This document shows positions 52,204-64,000 of a stretch of DNA of 64,000 bases, one piece after another; position 1 is the stretch's first letter; every line of letters starts with the position of its first letter. Origin of the DNA: Whitmania pigra (lineage: Eukaryota; Annelida; Clitellata; Hirudinida; Haemopidae); NCBI GenBank assembly GCA_021613335.1, contig JAJTWR010000245.1, positions 967,001-1,031,000 on the forward strand, read 5' to 3'. The notes under the pieces were generated by a model. The model made no database searches. It saw only the letters and a program-made list of their open reading frames with translations, and had not been told where the DNA came from. The translations under genes were made by a program, and so were the position numbers.

Positions 52204-52550
52204 CAAAGCAAAGACCGTTTGACGACAAATAAATCATTTAATTATGTTAATTTGTTAATGTGTTAATATTCTAAATAAGCTCTAACCTATGGTCTGGCTT
52301 AACAAAAACTGATTATAAGTTTCATTATTATAATAATATAAGCTTTATTATTATAAAATAGTTTATATAGTTTAAAATATTGATTATGAAGTACATAATA
52401 CTTGCTTTGAAAATTTCTAAATTCAAAATATTAGGATTATCGATTGAAATTTAATAAAATGACGTGACTGGAAATTAAAAAAGCAGATCGATTAAAGAAA
52501 TTATTTAAATCCAATATGCAAATAATATCGATCTATTGGTACACACATTT

Positions 52551-52558
52551 TATAAATA
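52551..52558 (+). promoter_or_regulatory. TATA box
   Basis: TATAAATA, 44 bases before the ATG at 52595, the same spacing as before the related exon at 9856. Confidence 0.55.
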
Positions 52559-52594
52559 GTGGCTAGCATCACAGCTGCTCAGACATCTCAAAGA

Positions 52595-53371
<777 letters not shown>

Positions 53372-54602
53372 ATAGTTAATCACATTAATTTGAAATTTAA
53401 TTGATAAATTGATTAGAACATCAATTAGAAATGTCACGCTTTTGCACTTAAATCACCTCACATGAAGCACCAGATCACATTAAATATTATTTTAAAAACA
53501 TTTTTACTTATTTTGGCAATTTACCAGAAATTGTATGATGATTTAAATTCACTCAAGAATCGATGAGCTCAAGACAAATAAGAGGGAAATATCGAGATGA
53601 AAACCAATGCTGAAGTCACATTACAGTTTTAATCGATTGTTAAACTAAAATTTAAGATGAAAACGTAACTTCATAGCATTAAAATCATGTTTTAAAACTT
53701 GGTGTTTTAAAATATTTCAGAATAAACTCTTTTCTGTTTGTGGGTGAACAATCATTGGAATTGTGAATTGGTTCGCACATCTCAAGGGCAATCAGAAATG
53801 ATTGTAAATTAGAAATTTATTTATTTTTAATATTCTGACTTTAATGCTATTTTCATTTATCAAGATATTTGATAGCAATCCCATTTATTTTAATAGTTAA
53901 TTTTACTATTATATATTAATTAATATTAGCAAGCTTAAGCAAAATGGCTGAATACCAACATGCAATTACAAAACATTAGAGAAAATGTCAGTTTAAAAAA
54001 AGGCAAATATTTCAATTTATTTGATCTAAAGATGTTCAGACATTCGTTTTATTTCATGAAGATGCTGAAATGACACAAGGTGTGATTGTAGCGATACATT
54101 ATTTTCGAAAACTGTCCCTTTGTAATGTAATTTGTAATGTTACAATAATAATTACGATAATAAGCTGAATTACATTTTCTTCCATTTTCTTTTTAAAAAA
54201 CCCAAAGATAGGTTTTTGATATTCTGTGCGTGCAAGATTCTCAAAACCAGAGTAGTATTGCTGTACATTCCGAATCGATTTTCAGGAAATTGCAAAGCAT
54301 GCTTTGTATTCAAATACATGATGCGTTAATCAATGTCAGTCAAAAATTACAATACATAAGATTTCAATGAGCCTTTTTGCATTATCAGTAATAGTAGCGA
54401 TGACAACAATTTTATGAAATTTTCTGCAACAAGCAAAAAGTTTAAAAACAAATAAGTTTCTGCTGTTTTGCGCCAGGTTGGTATGATTTAGGAGTAAATG
54501 TGATTCAGTTTAGTAAATTGTGAAAGTTATTGTGATTTTGCAAAATAAATTATCACTTTTAATATTGTAAATTTTATGAATTAATGTGAATCTAAATTTC
54601 AG
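53372..54602. other. long intron or intergenic, no exon found
   Basis: Expected place for exon 1 of INH-L. A hydrophobic frame starting at 53462 (MKHQITLNIILKTFLLIL) has only a phase-2 donor in reach, which does not fit. I found no other signal-peptide exon. Confidence 0.4.
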
Positions 54603-55891
54603 CAATTTGTGAAAACCAAAAAATGACAGAAATGCCAAAAGGCTACAAGAATGCCACCATCAACTCTTTTTTTGTAAACAAGGTATTTATAAAGTTAGGA
54701 TGTTTGTAGGTTTAATTAGATTTTGTTTAATGAATTTCAAAATCAAACAACAAATTGTGGAATAACAAACGTTTTTTTCAATCAAAACTACTCAGTGCCA
54801 ATTATATTTACTAAGAAAAAAAAAATTATAATCTTTAATGCAACAACTTGTAACTTCTATTTTCTTACAAGACCAGGCAATTTGCTGAAGGACATTTGGC
54901 GAGCATGTATCCAAACATTAAGGTAAATAAAGACTTTGATTACATAATCTGAAACAAAAAGTGAAATTTTTATGAGCTGTTATAGTGTGGTTTAAAGCTT
55001 GCTTGATTATATTCCATTACATAATCACATGATTGAAGAATTTGATATTTCCAGACAACCACAATCTATTTTCTAGTCATTAATGCTTAAAATTTTAGCT
55101 TTTAGGATAACTTATATTGTTATAAACTGTTTTTAATTTTAAAATGAAGTTCAAGATCTGCAAAAAAGAATGCGCGAATGACTCGGATGACACATTTGGA
55201 AAGATCACACTCGTTGTCAACGAAAAAGACATTGTCGTCATCCCTCCAAAGTTATATGGTGAGTGACATTGTAATTTTTAAAACAATAAATTGATCGATT
55301 CAGAAATAAGAATGTAAAAAAATGAATGATTCCGATTTTCAATACGATTTATTTATTCTGGATTGTCTGAACACCTTTTTAGAACCAGACCTGAAATTTG
55401 GTTACCACCTCCATGGAAAGGTAAATGCTAATTGTGATTAATTTTGTTTTTCATTAGGGGAAATGTAAAATAATATTTTTGGTAAAAATTTTATTTCTAT
55501 AAAATCTTTGCAACTGAAATAATAGGACTACAAAACCGCTGTCAGAACAATACAGGAACGCATCCCTAAAACCAAGGTGAGCTCAAATTTGTTTCTTAAT
55601 AATCAAAACTAAAATCGGCATAAACTTCACATCAATTTATAAAAAAACTTCGTTTTAATTGATTTATTTATCACAATGAGATAAAACAGTTTAATTCTTT
55701 ATCTTTCTCTTAGCATATAATATGCTTACGTCTGAGAACCTAAATGGCATGAGGTTCATTTGTTTTAGATTGTCGTCCGGTCTGGAGGCGCAATTATTTG
55801 GCAATCCAAAAATGAGAAAGAGGATTACATTCAAGTTGAGTTAAAAAACATGAAGGTCGATAGTCTGAAATTCGTCAGAGTTCCTAAGTAG
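54603..55891 (+). CDS. secreted two-domain inhibitor-like protein (INH-L), first exon not found
   Basis: Exons 2-7 are 54603-54682, 54872-54922, 55150-55258, 55383-55420, 55526-55576 and 55769-55891, with correct splice sites and phases. Domain 1: A-I-C-E-N-Q, P-K-G-Y-K, S-F-F-V-N-K (no tryptophan), H-L-A-S-M-Y-P-N-I-K, a loop with two cysteines (I-C-K-K-E-C-A-N-D), F-G-K-I-T-L-V-V-N-E and V-V-I-P-P. Domain 2: E-P-D-L-K-F-G-Y, I-Q-E-R-I-P-K-T-K, loop R-S-G-G-A-I-I-W-Q, D-Y-I-Q-V-E-L; the last conserved M-P motif is lost. The start is open: the only upstream phase-1 signal exon is that of the small peptide gene at 52595. It is the last member of the array before the transposon-rich region. Confidence 0.7.
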
Positions 55892-57640
55892 TAATCTTGT
55901 GCTCTTTCTGCAGCCCAGCTTCGATTTATGGAGAAATTTATAATCTCAGAGAAAAGAAAAATAAATGAAAAAACATTATTAAAAATATTGTTAAATTGCT
56001 AGCATTATTAAACTATCAAATAAATTATTGTCAGTGTTTTTCAATATCATTGTTTGGACCTGTTATGATAATCATTTACAACTTGTAATTACAACGTGGC
56101 TTAAGAATGTTGTTCTATTAAATCTATTTCAACGATTATGATTAACAAGGAATGGTCAGCATAACAATCTTAAAATTATTTATTTTAGAAGATTTCAATT
56201 ATTAACATCCTCAAAACCTTATGCTATAACAATGACAGGGCTGGCAATCCAAAGACATTACTTGATTATATTTTTATATTTTTATTCTGGGTTAACAGAG
56301 ATAAAATATAGAATTTATAAAATTGTTTTTTAGTTATTAATATAATTATAATTGCTATTATTACAAATTGTGACGGTTTTCTTCTGAGCGCCTTAAGTAT
56401 CCGAAACAGATGTGTAAGCTCTACAATCACCCGACCTATTACGGGGTTAGCGTACCCAAATGCTCTCCCTGACAGGGCGGGCAGGTCTATACCTCTGCCA
56501 TTACCATTGAGTACTGGAACGCAAATCATTAAGTCAAAAAAAATTTCATCATCAGTGCGATATGTTTTGTTACTTTAGGCGTACAAGATGATAATTACGA
56601 TGACGACAAAAACATGGCTTGGCTAAAATTCAGGATAGATTTTCAGGAAAATATAAATGCATGTTTGCAACATGATCTGAATTAATTAATTACTCTAGGC
56701 ATGTAAAATGATTATAATGATGATGACGACAAAAAAGATGGCTAGGCTAAAACTCAGGATTGATTTTCAGGAAAATAAGAATACATGTTTGCAGCGTGAT
56801 CTGAATTAATGACTCTAAGATTTAAAATGAGTCATGGTACATAACCTGTCAAACAAAAAACGATGGAGACGATATACTAGTAAATAAGTACATTCATTTC
56901 AAAGCTTTACCTGTTATTAATTACAGTTTTTCTAAATAGTAAAAGTTTCCATACTCCGGTTATCATTGCATTCCCTGTTGTTAAATGTTGTAATTAATTA
57001 ATTAATGACAATAACGGAACAATAGCAAATTTTAAGAAATTTTAAAAAATTTGCCGTCAGATATTGGATATTTCTATTCCCATTCATATTGGATATTCAA
57101 ATTCACATTGTATATTCATACTCATATTATATATTCATATTGGATATTCACATTTGATATTCATATTCATATTAGATATTTATATTGGATATTCATCATT
57201 CATATTCGGTATTTATGCTCATATTCGATATTCACATTTGATATTTACAGTCATATTCATATTGGATATTCACATCTGGAATGGATATTCATATTGGATT
57301 TTTATATTATATTCTTGTATTCCTGTAACAGTCTAAGGCTTTTTTCCAATGTTTGCAAACCTTAACCCTAACACTAAAATTAATTTTCCTTGCAATTTGC
57401 AAATAGAAAGTACATAATCCTGACAAATATTTTTTTCTTAAAATTATTAGAGCAAAAAAATGTCATCATTAAAAATTTTTACAATTAATTGATTAACATA
57501 AATATATATTACTAGCTGTTTACCCGGCTTTGCCCGATAATAAATTAGAGTAAACTTTATATATATTATAAAAAAATTTTATTAACACAATACTTGGTTA
57601 TAAACAACATTCTTGGTCTCAACCCCTGGAGCAAGAATAC
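55892..57640. other. intergenic with diverse repeats
   Basis: 56355-56530 is a G+C-rich fragment whose minus strand ends in a TAATAATAG-type tail, so it is probably a retrotransposon 3' end of unknown family. About 118 bp at 56575-56692 is imperfectly repeated at 56695-56815. 57060-57310 is a degenerate ATATTC-type minisatellite. 57516-57535 (TGTTTACCCGGCTTTGCCCG) looks like a dispersed-repeat terminus. No gene. Confidence 0.5.
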
Positions 57641-57649
57641 AATTTTTCA

Positions 57650-57865
57650 ACTCTGACAGCAGGATACATTTGCAAGGATTTTGCTGTGTCCTGAGATACC
57701 AAGATATTACACCTGGAATGCATCGAGGAAACTTCTGTAAAAGGAAAATCGGCCAGCCTGTTTCTAGAAATGATGCAGTCACGAGTGACGCATTGAGTCG
57801 AGTATACACTGTTCGCCTAATAAGGCTGAATGCTTTTACCTTAGGATGCTTCTACACTCACTAAA
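57650..57865 (+). pseudogene. Helitron helicase-like fragment 1
   Basis: Frames on the plus strand match the Helitron-like N domain: D-T-F-A-R-I-L-L-C-P-E-I-P-R-Y-Y-T-W-N, then after frameshifts K-R-K-I-G-Q-P-V-S-R-N. It overlaps in content with fragment 3 at 61795, so two copies are present. Confidence 0.6.
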
Positions 57866-58049
57866 ATCGCAAATTTTTCGGGAAACGAATAAGTTCAAAG
57901 CCCGGAATTGCATCAAACTTCCATCGCCATGTTAGGGTTAGTCAACATTGTTATCAGAGATACTTTTATTTAAGATTTAAAATACATCTGAGCTAAATTA
58001 AAAATGTAATTTTTCCCTTTAGACCAGTCATCTAGAGACGTACAAAGAT

Positions 58050-59880
58050 GCAAAAGAAAAAGATAAGAAGGAAACAAAAACTCAACGGAATCATTCGTTG
58101 CTACTATTAAAGGCTGTGGCAGGAGGTATCATCAATGAAAATTCTCGTTCTCTGACATACAATGATTCCAATCCAAGGCAAAAAGTCATCACAGAAGGAA
58201 TTGTGAAACATCTTGCAGCCGAACAGTGATGGGCAAATCAAATCGCGATTTAGGCAAGGTTGCGATTCGATTTGAACATTGTTGGATTCGATTTTGGCCT
58301 CCGCGATGCCTTTTTTTGATTCGATTTGAAAAAGCAAACATTGAAATAAAGATGGTTTTATATTTTTGTAGGTTACATGCTTGTTGTTCTACTTGTAGCA
58401 TTACCACCTTTTAAATATGTCCGAGTTAGATAGCAGGAAATATGGGATTTTAGGACGGAAAGCCGTTCATTTTAACCAATTATAGGAGTAAAATTCCACT
58501 GGTTTGACGAAGGCTTCCAGCTGAAAACAAAGACGGTTGCTTACAGACACTTCGGGTCAAAACATACAGGAAAAAATATTTGTGCAGCTTTTGAGGAAAT
58601 ACTGTCAGAGTATGGGATACAGAGCATTGACATTAGATATGTTGTTACTGACAATGCCAGAAACATGCTTAAAGCCTTCACAATATTTTCAGAGGAAGCT
58701 GCTAGGTTTGCGTTTGATCATAAAATATAAAGGAAGATAAAAGTGAAATGAGAGAACGTGATGAGGCTTCAGAGCCATTGAATGACATTGATGAAATTTC
58801 AGAATTTTTGTCAGATGAAAATTTCGATGACAATGAGGATATTCTTCAGGACAATCATGTTTTAGGAACAACGCAAACTGGGTTTGATCATTTTTTTAAA
58901 TGGTAATAAAATTGTAAAAATGTCATAAATGAATGTTGGCTGTTAATTTCATTGTGTTTTGCTCGAAAAAAATTGCGAAGCTACGGCATCAGTAAATTTT
59001 GGAAGATTTGATTCGATTTGGGATTTGGGCATTTGGGATTTGATTTGGAATTTTGAGATTTGGTTGTTGAGATTTGAATCATTTTACAAATGATTTGAGA
59101 TTTGACCATTGAGATTCGATTTGAGATTTGCCCATCACTGCAGCCGAAGCAATGCTTCCGCTACGCATAGTTTAAAGTTCAGGTTTTGCGTCTTTTATGA
59201 GAGTTGTGGATCCAAATTATGTTTTCCCAAGTAGAAGGACTATAAATAGAAAATTAACTGGTATATTGCAGACATTAAAAGACAATTTGAAGAATGAAAT
59301 TGAACTACTAATTAATAATTTGAGCGCCAGATATGTACATGCATCAACAGATTTGTGGAGCTGTCGTTCATTTGAACCAATTATAGGAGTGAAATTCCAC
59401 TATTGACGAAGGCTTTCAGCTGAAAACAAACTGCATATAGACACTTTGGGTCAAAACACACAGGAAAAAATATTTGTGCAGCTTTTGAGGAAATACTGTC
59501 AGGGTATGAAATGCAGAGCATTGACATTGGATATGTTGTTACTGACAATGCCAGAAACATGCTTAAAGCCTTCACAATATTTTCAGAGGAAAAGGCTTGC
59601 TTTTGATTGTACACTGGTGTTAGCTGAACAGCTTAATGATTATTTATCAAATTCAGCAAGGAATGTACAAAGTCTACTCAATTATCCAACTGCTTTGTGC
59701 TGCATTCATCAAGCTTAATTCGACATTACCAAGTTTGGCGGCAGTTGAAAGACTTTTTAGTGTAGCAGGGCAGGATTTATGTAATAGACGATGTAAATTG
59801 TCGGATAATCATATCGACATGATGATTTTTTAAGAGATCGCCTAAATCATCCACTGTATACTTTTGTTTTAGATTAATTT
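58050..59880 (+). pseudogene. hAT transposase (ZBED-like), split by a nested hAT
   Basis: Outer element. Upstream part 58050-58223 (V-A-G-G-I-I-N-E ... G-I-V-K-H-L-A-A-E), downstream part from 59149 (A-M-L-P-L-R-I-V, F-M-R-V-V-D-P-N-Y-V-F-P-S-R-R, T-D-L-W-S-C-R-S-F-E-P, T-D-N-A-R-N-M-L-K-A-F). The C-terminal dimerisation end A-A-V-E-R-L-F-S-V-A-G-Q is at about 59740-59790. Several frameshifts and stops, so dead. The nested element at 58224-59140 sits between the two parts. Confidence 0.8.
58224..59140 (+). mobile_element. nested hAT transposon
   Basis: Terminal inverted repeats CAGTGATGGGCAAATC and GATTTGCCCATCACTG, flanked by the 8-bp target duplication CAGCCGAA (58216-58223 and 59141-59148). 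It lies inside the reading frame of an older hAT transposase. Its interior (about 58475-58905) carries a piece of the same transposase family (I-G-V-K-F-H, T-D-N-A-R-N-M-L-K-A-F), broken. Its flanks are rich in GATTTG-like subterminal repeats. Confidence 0.9.
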
Positions 59881-59979
59881 GGACAATAAAATTTTGTTGA
59901 TAATGTTGCACTAGTGTAAATAAATATGCTATTAATTATGTCTTGTTATGTTCAGTTGTCCTGAAAATTAATTTTATCA

Positions 59980-60288
59980 AATGTTAACTGAAAAGTGTAA
60001 GAGAAAATACCAAAGAAATTTGATTAAAGACACACAGACTGGAAGACTGACGGTTATCCTCTTTATCGCCTCTGTCTCGCTCCAGCAGATGGAGGATTCA
60101 TACACATCGGCACAAGTGAAAATACAAGGCAGCAACAACAAAGTAGAAATCAACAACCGTGGATTGTGCCATTGTCTCCACTATTGTCAAAAATCTTTAA
60201 AACACTTATCAATGTAACAGTACTGTAACGGTGTGAAATCAATTAACTACGTGTGCAAGTATATTATAAAAGGTAGTTGTATGGCAAG
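59980..60288 (+). pseudogene. Helitron Rep/helicase fragment 2
   Basis: Frame-shifted match to the Helitron protein: C-K-R-K-Y-Q-R-N, D-G-Y-P-L-Y-R, W-I-V-P-L-S-P-L-L-S-K-I-F, I-N-Y-V-C-K-Y-I-I-K. These are the segments around the rolling-circle replication domain. Many breaks. Confidence 0.6.
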
Positions 60289-60576
60289 TTTCTAATTAAT
60301 GCTATGAAACAGGACACTTCAACATCAAGCAGCACTTCAGAGGAGGAACAGGGACCTAGCAGACCTATGAAGAGAAAAGTGCATCCACTGCCATCACAAC
60401 ACAAATGCTTCAAGCAGTCAATGCACATGACTGAAATGATAAGCCGGGACAAATTTAGTCCTCGTTGCAGGCTTCCAGGATGTATTGGTAGAACAACTTT
60501 TAGATGTCAAACTTGTAATGTACATTTGTGTCTAACAGCACAACGAAACTGTTTCGCCAAATTTCATAACAACTGA
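60277..60576 (+). pseudogene. piggyBac transposase C-terminal fragment
   Basis: The end of the frame has the cysteine-rich finger of piggyBac transposases: P-R-C-R-L-P-G-C, T-F-R-C-Q-T-C-N-V-H-L-C, N-C-F-A-K-F-H. The catalytic DDD domain is absent, so only the tail is left. Confidence 0.7.
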
Positions 60577-60785
60577 TAGAGACCCATTGCGCACTACAGT
60601 GTACATGACAATATTACTTTTATCATTATGTATATTCATAATTAAACTTTTTAGTTACTTTCATTGACTCTTAAGTGTTATAAAATTGAAAAAAAAAGTT
60701 CCAAAATTTTTGCGCCTTGTATTGGTGGGTCTGTGGAGGATATACATTTCGATAAGATACGGCAAACCTTGCCGAAGAATGACGG

Positions 60786-61780
60786 TTGTTCATTCATATG
60801 TTCAATATACATTTAACGGCCTCGGAATTTCTGGACAAGCAGGAGAGCATCAAGATAGCCATGCTTCTCAGCTACCTGGGACCGTATGCTCTTCCAATCT
60901 TCAACGCATTCACATTCGACAGAAACTCGGATGCTAGCAATTTGGAAGAAGTGATCAAGAAGTTTGAAGCATATTGTACGTCGAAGACAAACTCGATCAC
61001 TGAGAGGGTCGCTTTTTGGCAGTTATCACAGCTGCCTGGGGAACCGATAGACGCATTTGTTACCAAACTGAAGAACCAAGCAAAGTCATGTGAGTTCGGA
61101 GACCAAGTGGAGTCTATGATGAGAGACAGGATCGTACTCGGATGCGCGGATCGCTCGCTCCTTGAAAGATTCATTCAAGACGACAAACTCACTCTCGAAA
61201 GAGCAATTAACATCTGCAAAGCATCGGAGTCATCCAAAGCCCAGGTTTAAATTATTACTGGCGACAACTCAGCGGTGCTAGCTATAAAGAGCGCAAAACC
61301 ACATACCAACAATCTCCAAGCATTGCCCAGCGTACGGCAAGCAGTGCTTGTCCTGTGGCAAACAGAACCATTACGCCAGATGTTGTAGAAATACCAGAAA
61401 AAGAAAGACAGAAAAGCATTTGAAGCATTGAAAGACAGCATATTGAAAGCACCAACATTGAGATTTTTTGATCCTAACAAGCAGATCACAATCCAAACTG
61501 ACGCTTCTTCATCAGGATTAGGGTCTTGTCTTCTTCAAGAAGGACAACCGATAGCATATGTTTCAAAGAGCTCTAACAAATGCAGAAACACGCTATGCCC
61601 AAATTGAGAAAGGCAAGTGGACGATAAGCCTGACGCTCCTCGATCGTACATTGTGACTACAGAGTCGGGTGGTAAACTCAGGAGAAATCGGTGTCATCTC
61701 ATAGCCACAGAGGAATCTCCTCCAGTCATTGCAGTTCCGACGGACGAGCCCATAGAGGTCAGTAAAAACAACCAAGAGAA
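60786..61780 (+). pseudogene. Ty3/gypsy remnant: gag, zinc knuckle, RNase H, integrase end
   Basis: 60786-61250 is a Gag frame (K-K-F-E-A-Y-C, P-G-E-P-I-D-A-F-V, C-E-F-G-D-Q-V, M-R-D-R-I-V-L-G). 61321-61390 holds a C-x2-C-x4-H-x4-C knuckle (C-L-S-C-G-K-Q-N-H-Y-A-R-C). Straight after comes the RNase H start (A-F-E-A-L-K-D-S, T-D-A-S-S-S-G-L-G, P-I-A-Y-V-S-K), and at 61635-61760 the C-terminal end of Pol (P-R-S-Y-I-V-T-T-E). Protease, reverse transcriptase and most of integrase have been deleted. Style resembles the K02A2.6-like group. No LTRs seen. Confidence 0.75.
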
Positions 61781-61794
61781 TGCATAGGGGAAAC

Positions 61795-61990
61795 GTTTTA
61801 GTAAAAGGAAAATCGGCCAATCTGTTCCTAGAAATGAAAAAGTGACTCATTCGGTCGAGTATAAGACTGTTCACCCTAATAATAACGCTGAATGCTTTTA
61901 TCTTAGGATGCTTCTACATCCAGTACCAGGACCAGCATTGCAACTTTACCGGTCGTTTTGCGGGCGCGCAATTTTATACGTGACTAACCA
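61795..61990 (+). pseudogene. Helitron helicase-like fragment 3
   Basis: K-R-K-I-G-Q-S-V-P-R-N, V-E-Y-K-T-V-H-P-N-N-N-A-E, C-F-Y-L-R-M-L-L-H-P-V-P-G-P: the Helitron motif with E-x-F-Y-L-R-x-L-L. Closely related to fragment 1. Confidence 0.65.
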
Positions 61991-62412
61991 AAAAAAAAAT
62001 ATCGCAAATGCTCTCGCACTGTCTTTCCTTAAAGAAGCGAAGCGATGAAAGATCTTAACTAATATTAAGCTCTTTGGTCATCTTATTAATACAAATTTAC
62101 AGAGGTGCGAGGTATGTCAATATAAAGATTCTGAATATTGCAATTTAAATTTTTATAGTTTTAATATAATTTTTAAAATGTTCTAAATTATAAAACGGAA
62201 AGTTTACAATATAAATTAAAAGCTTACGCCATGAATATTAATCAGCATGCGCCTAAGCTCGCCAGCATACGACCAGAAGAGGGATTTTGGCAATAAAAGG
62301 CAAAATAATTTTTCGATTTTTTTGCAAAGTAGACTAAACTGACCCCATACTTGAAGTACTTAAGTGTTTCAAGTTTCAATCAAATCAGTTCAGGATTAAA
62401 GATTTATATAAA

Positions 62413-62601
<189 letters not shown>

Positions 62602-62938
62602 TGTAATGCATTCATTTTTTACATTATATTGTAATATTACCGTGTGATAGCTTGTTGTTATCTTATCAGTAAAGGTGCTAAAAGCGTTTTACGTTTGGTC
62701 TACAATAAAATTGCTTCTCGTTCATAATTGATTTGCAGGAAAACAATAACATGTTTGTTTCAAAACACAGAAGAATGTTATTCAATGTCTTTAATAACAA
62801 CAGATTGGAAATCAGCCATTTTGCAGTGGTCGTGATAACAGCGATCTACAAGGTGATTGGAAGGCAACTCCCTATTTTTAAACATTAATAATTTATTTCT
62901 GAAATATAATTCTTATGCAAATGAATAGGGGATGAAAG

Positions 62939-62939
<1 letters not shown>

Positions 62940-63035
<96 letters not shown>

Positions 63036-63074
63036 TATTATTATTATTATTATTTATTATTATTATTATTATTA

Positions 63075-63141
<67 letters not shown>

Positions 63142-63178
63142 GATTATTATTATTATATTATTATTATTATTATTATTA

Positions 63179-63212
<34 letters not shown>

Positions 63213-63256
63213 TATTATTATTATTATTATTATATTATTATTATTATTATTATTAT

Positions 63257-63342
<86 letters not shown>

Positions 63343-63397
63343 TATTATTATTATTATTCTTATTATTATTATTATTATATTATTATTATTATTATTC

Positions 63398-63430
<33 letters not shown>

Positions 63431-63488
63431 TTATTATTATTATTCTTATTATTCTTATTATTATTATTTATTATTATTATTATTATTA

Positions 63489-63525
<37 letters not shown>

Positions 63526-63541
63526 TATTATTATTATTATA
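62940..63541. repeat. (ATT)n array, interrupted
   Basis: About 600 bp of ATT units with single-base interruptions (CTT, GTT, missing bases), the longest array in the window. Confidence 0.95.
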
Positions 63542-63841
63542 TCGAAAACGCCAAATAATTTTGATCTTCTCCCGGTTTTTGCGGTCTTAAAGCAAATTTC
63601 CAAAATTGCAAACTGCTATACACGACCAGTTCTCAAAAAAAAAAAAACAACTTCATCGACATCGAAAAATATCTGCCGAATAACAGAAAATCACTGAGGC
63701 ACGCGAACCTACTTGTCGATATGAAATCATGCGATGCAAGCAGGTGTTCATTTCTGATTGATTCTACGTAATAAATACCATTGACAAACACCTGTCCAGT
63801 CCGATGCAGAAGAATTTGAAGCTTTGATCTGTTGAGAAAAG

Positions 63842-63887
63842 ATGAAGAATTACGCGCCACTTGCAATCGTCATCTGCTTTGCCGCAT
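63842..63887 (+). CDS. signal-peptide exon of a further secreted-protein gene (partial)
   Basis: ATG and 15 codons (MKNYAPLAIVICFAA) end in phase 1 at a GTTGGT donor, the same structure and donor as the first exons of the inhibitor-like and PAN-like genes. The rest lies beyond the window, so the family cannot be told. Confidence 0.55.
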
Positions 63888-64000
63888 GTTGGTGTAGTTA
63901 ACAAAATCAAATCGTTCGGCTTAATTAGTTCATGGACCTTATAATGGTTGACCGAAATAAATGATCATCATTGATAATATTAAATTCGTAAATAAATAAA

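Noticed and set aside
53462..53565. Hydrophobic frame as candidate first exon of INH-L
   Set aside because: Only a phase-2 donor is available, whereas exon 2 of INH-L needs phase 1.
57051..57365. 104- and 90-codon frames at 57.05-57.37 kb
   Set aside because: Translations of a degenerate ATATTC-type minisatellite.
62740..62852. Possible internal exon between TTGCAG and GGTGATT
   Set aside because: Open and with splice-like ends, but it has no partner exons. Similar GAAAA...ACATG motifs at 56650 and 56775 suggest a dispersed repeat.

Overview
The window is genomic DNA from an invertebrate animal; I cannot name the species. Pointers are very high A+T, short exons with GT-AG introns, many small secreted proteins with signal peptides, PAN/apple-like domains, an RBM22 retrocopy, and animal-type transposons (R2-like and CR1-like LINEs, hAT, piggyBac, Helitron, Ty3/gypsy, an LTR element with a SAP-domain Gag, a tRNA-derived SINE). 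Long (ATT)n arrays are scattered throughout. Most real genes are multi-exon, with exons too short to stand out as open frames, so I assembled them by hand from splice sites and reading phase.

Layout. 0.5-13.5 kb: a cluster of small secreted six-cysteine PAN-like proteins (minus-strand genes ending at 536, 8558, 10687 and 12395; one plus-strand gene 3002-7105 whose single intron has swallowed a tandem LTR retrotransposon), plus a relic of a small cysteine-rich peptide gene at 9856. 13.77-14.62 kb: an intronless RBM22 copy without its RRM. 15.3-16.3 kb: a decayed minus-strand member of the main family and a facing orphan signal-peptide exon. 16.4-19.4 kb: CR1-like and R2-like retrotransposon copies.

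21.2-55.9 kb is the core: a tandem plus-strand array of about twelve members of one secreted protein family. Full-length members have seven exons (43-64, about 70, 51, about 120, 38, 51 and 123-177 bp) with invariant phases and encode a signal peptide and two similar domains of about 60-70 residues. Both domains resemble potato inhibitor I / eglin-type serine protease inhibitors: a W-P-E-[LF]-V-like start, a helix ending in a P-N-V-like motif, a highly variable loop, then a [KR]-[VI]-[KR]-L strand and V-V-x-P-P. The two halves share intron positions, which points to an ancient internal duplication. Some members carry only the first domain, one carries only the second, and several are truncated or dead. 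If the fold assignment holds, this is an expanded array of secreted protease inhibitors with diversifying reactive loops. Four members share a conserved promoter block.

52.6-53.4 kb holds a small cysteine-rich secreted peptide gene inside the array. 57.6-62 kb is a transposon graveyard (Helitron, a hAT nested in a hAT, piggyBac, Ty3/gypsy). 62.4-63.5 kb is almost all (ATT)n. A last signal-peptide exon at 63842 shows that another secreted-protein gene starts at the window edge.
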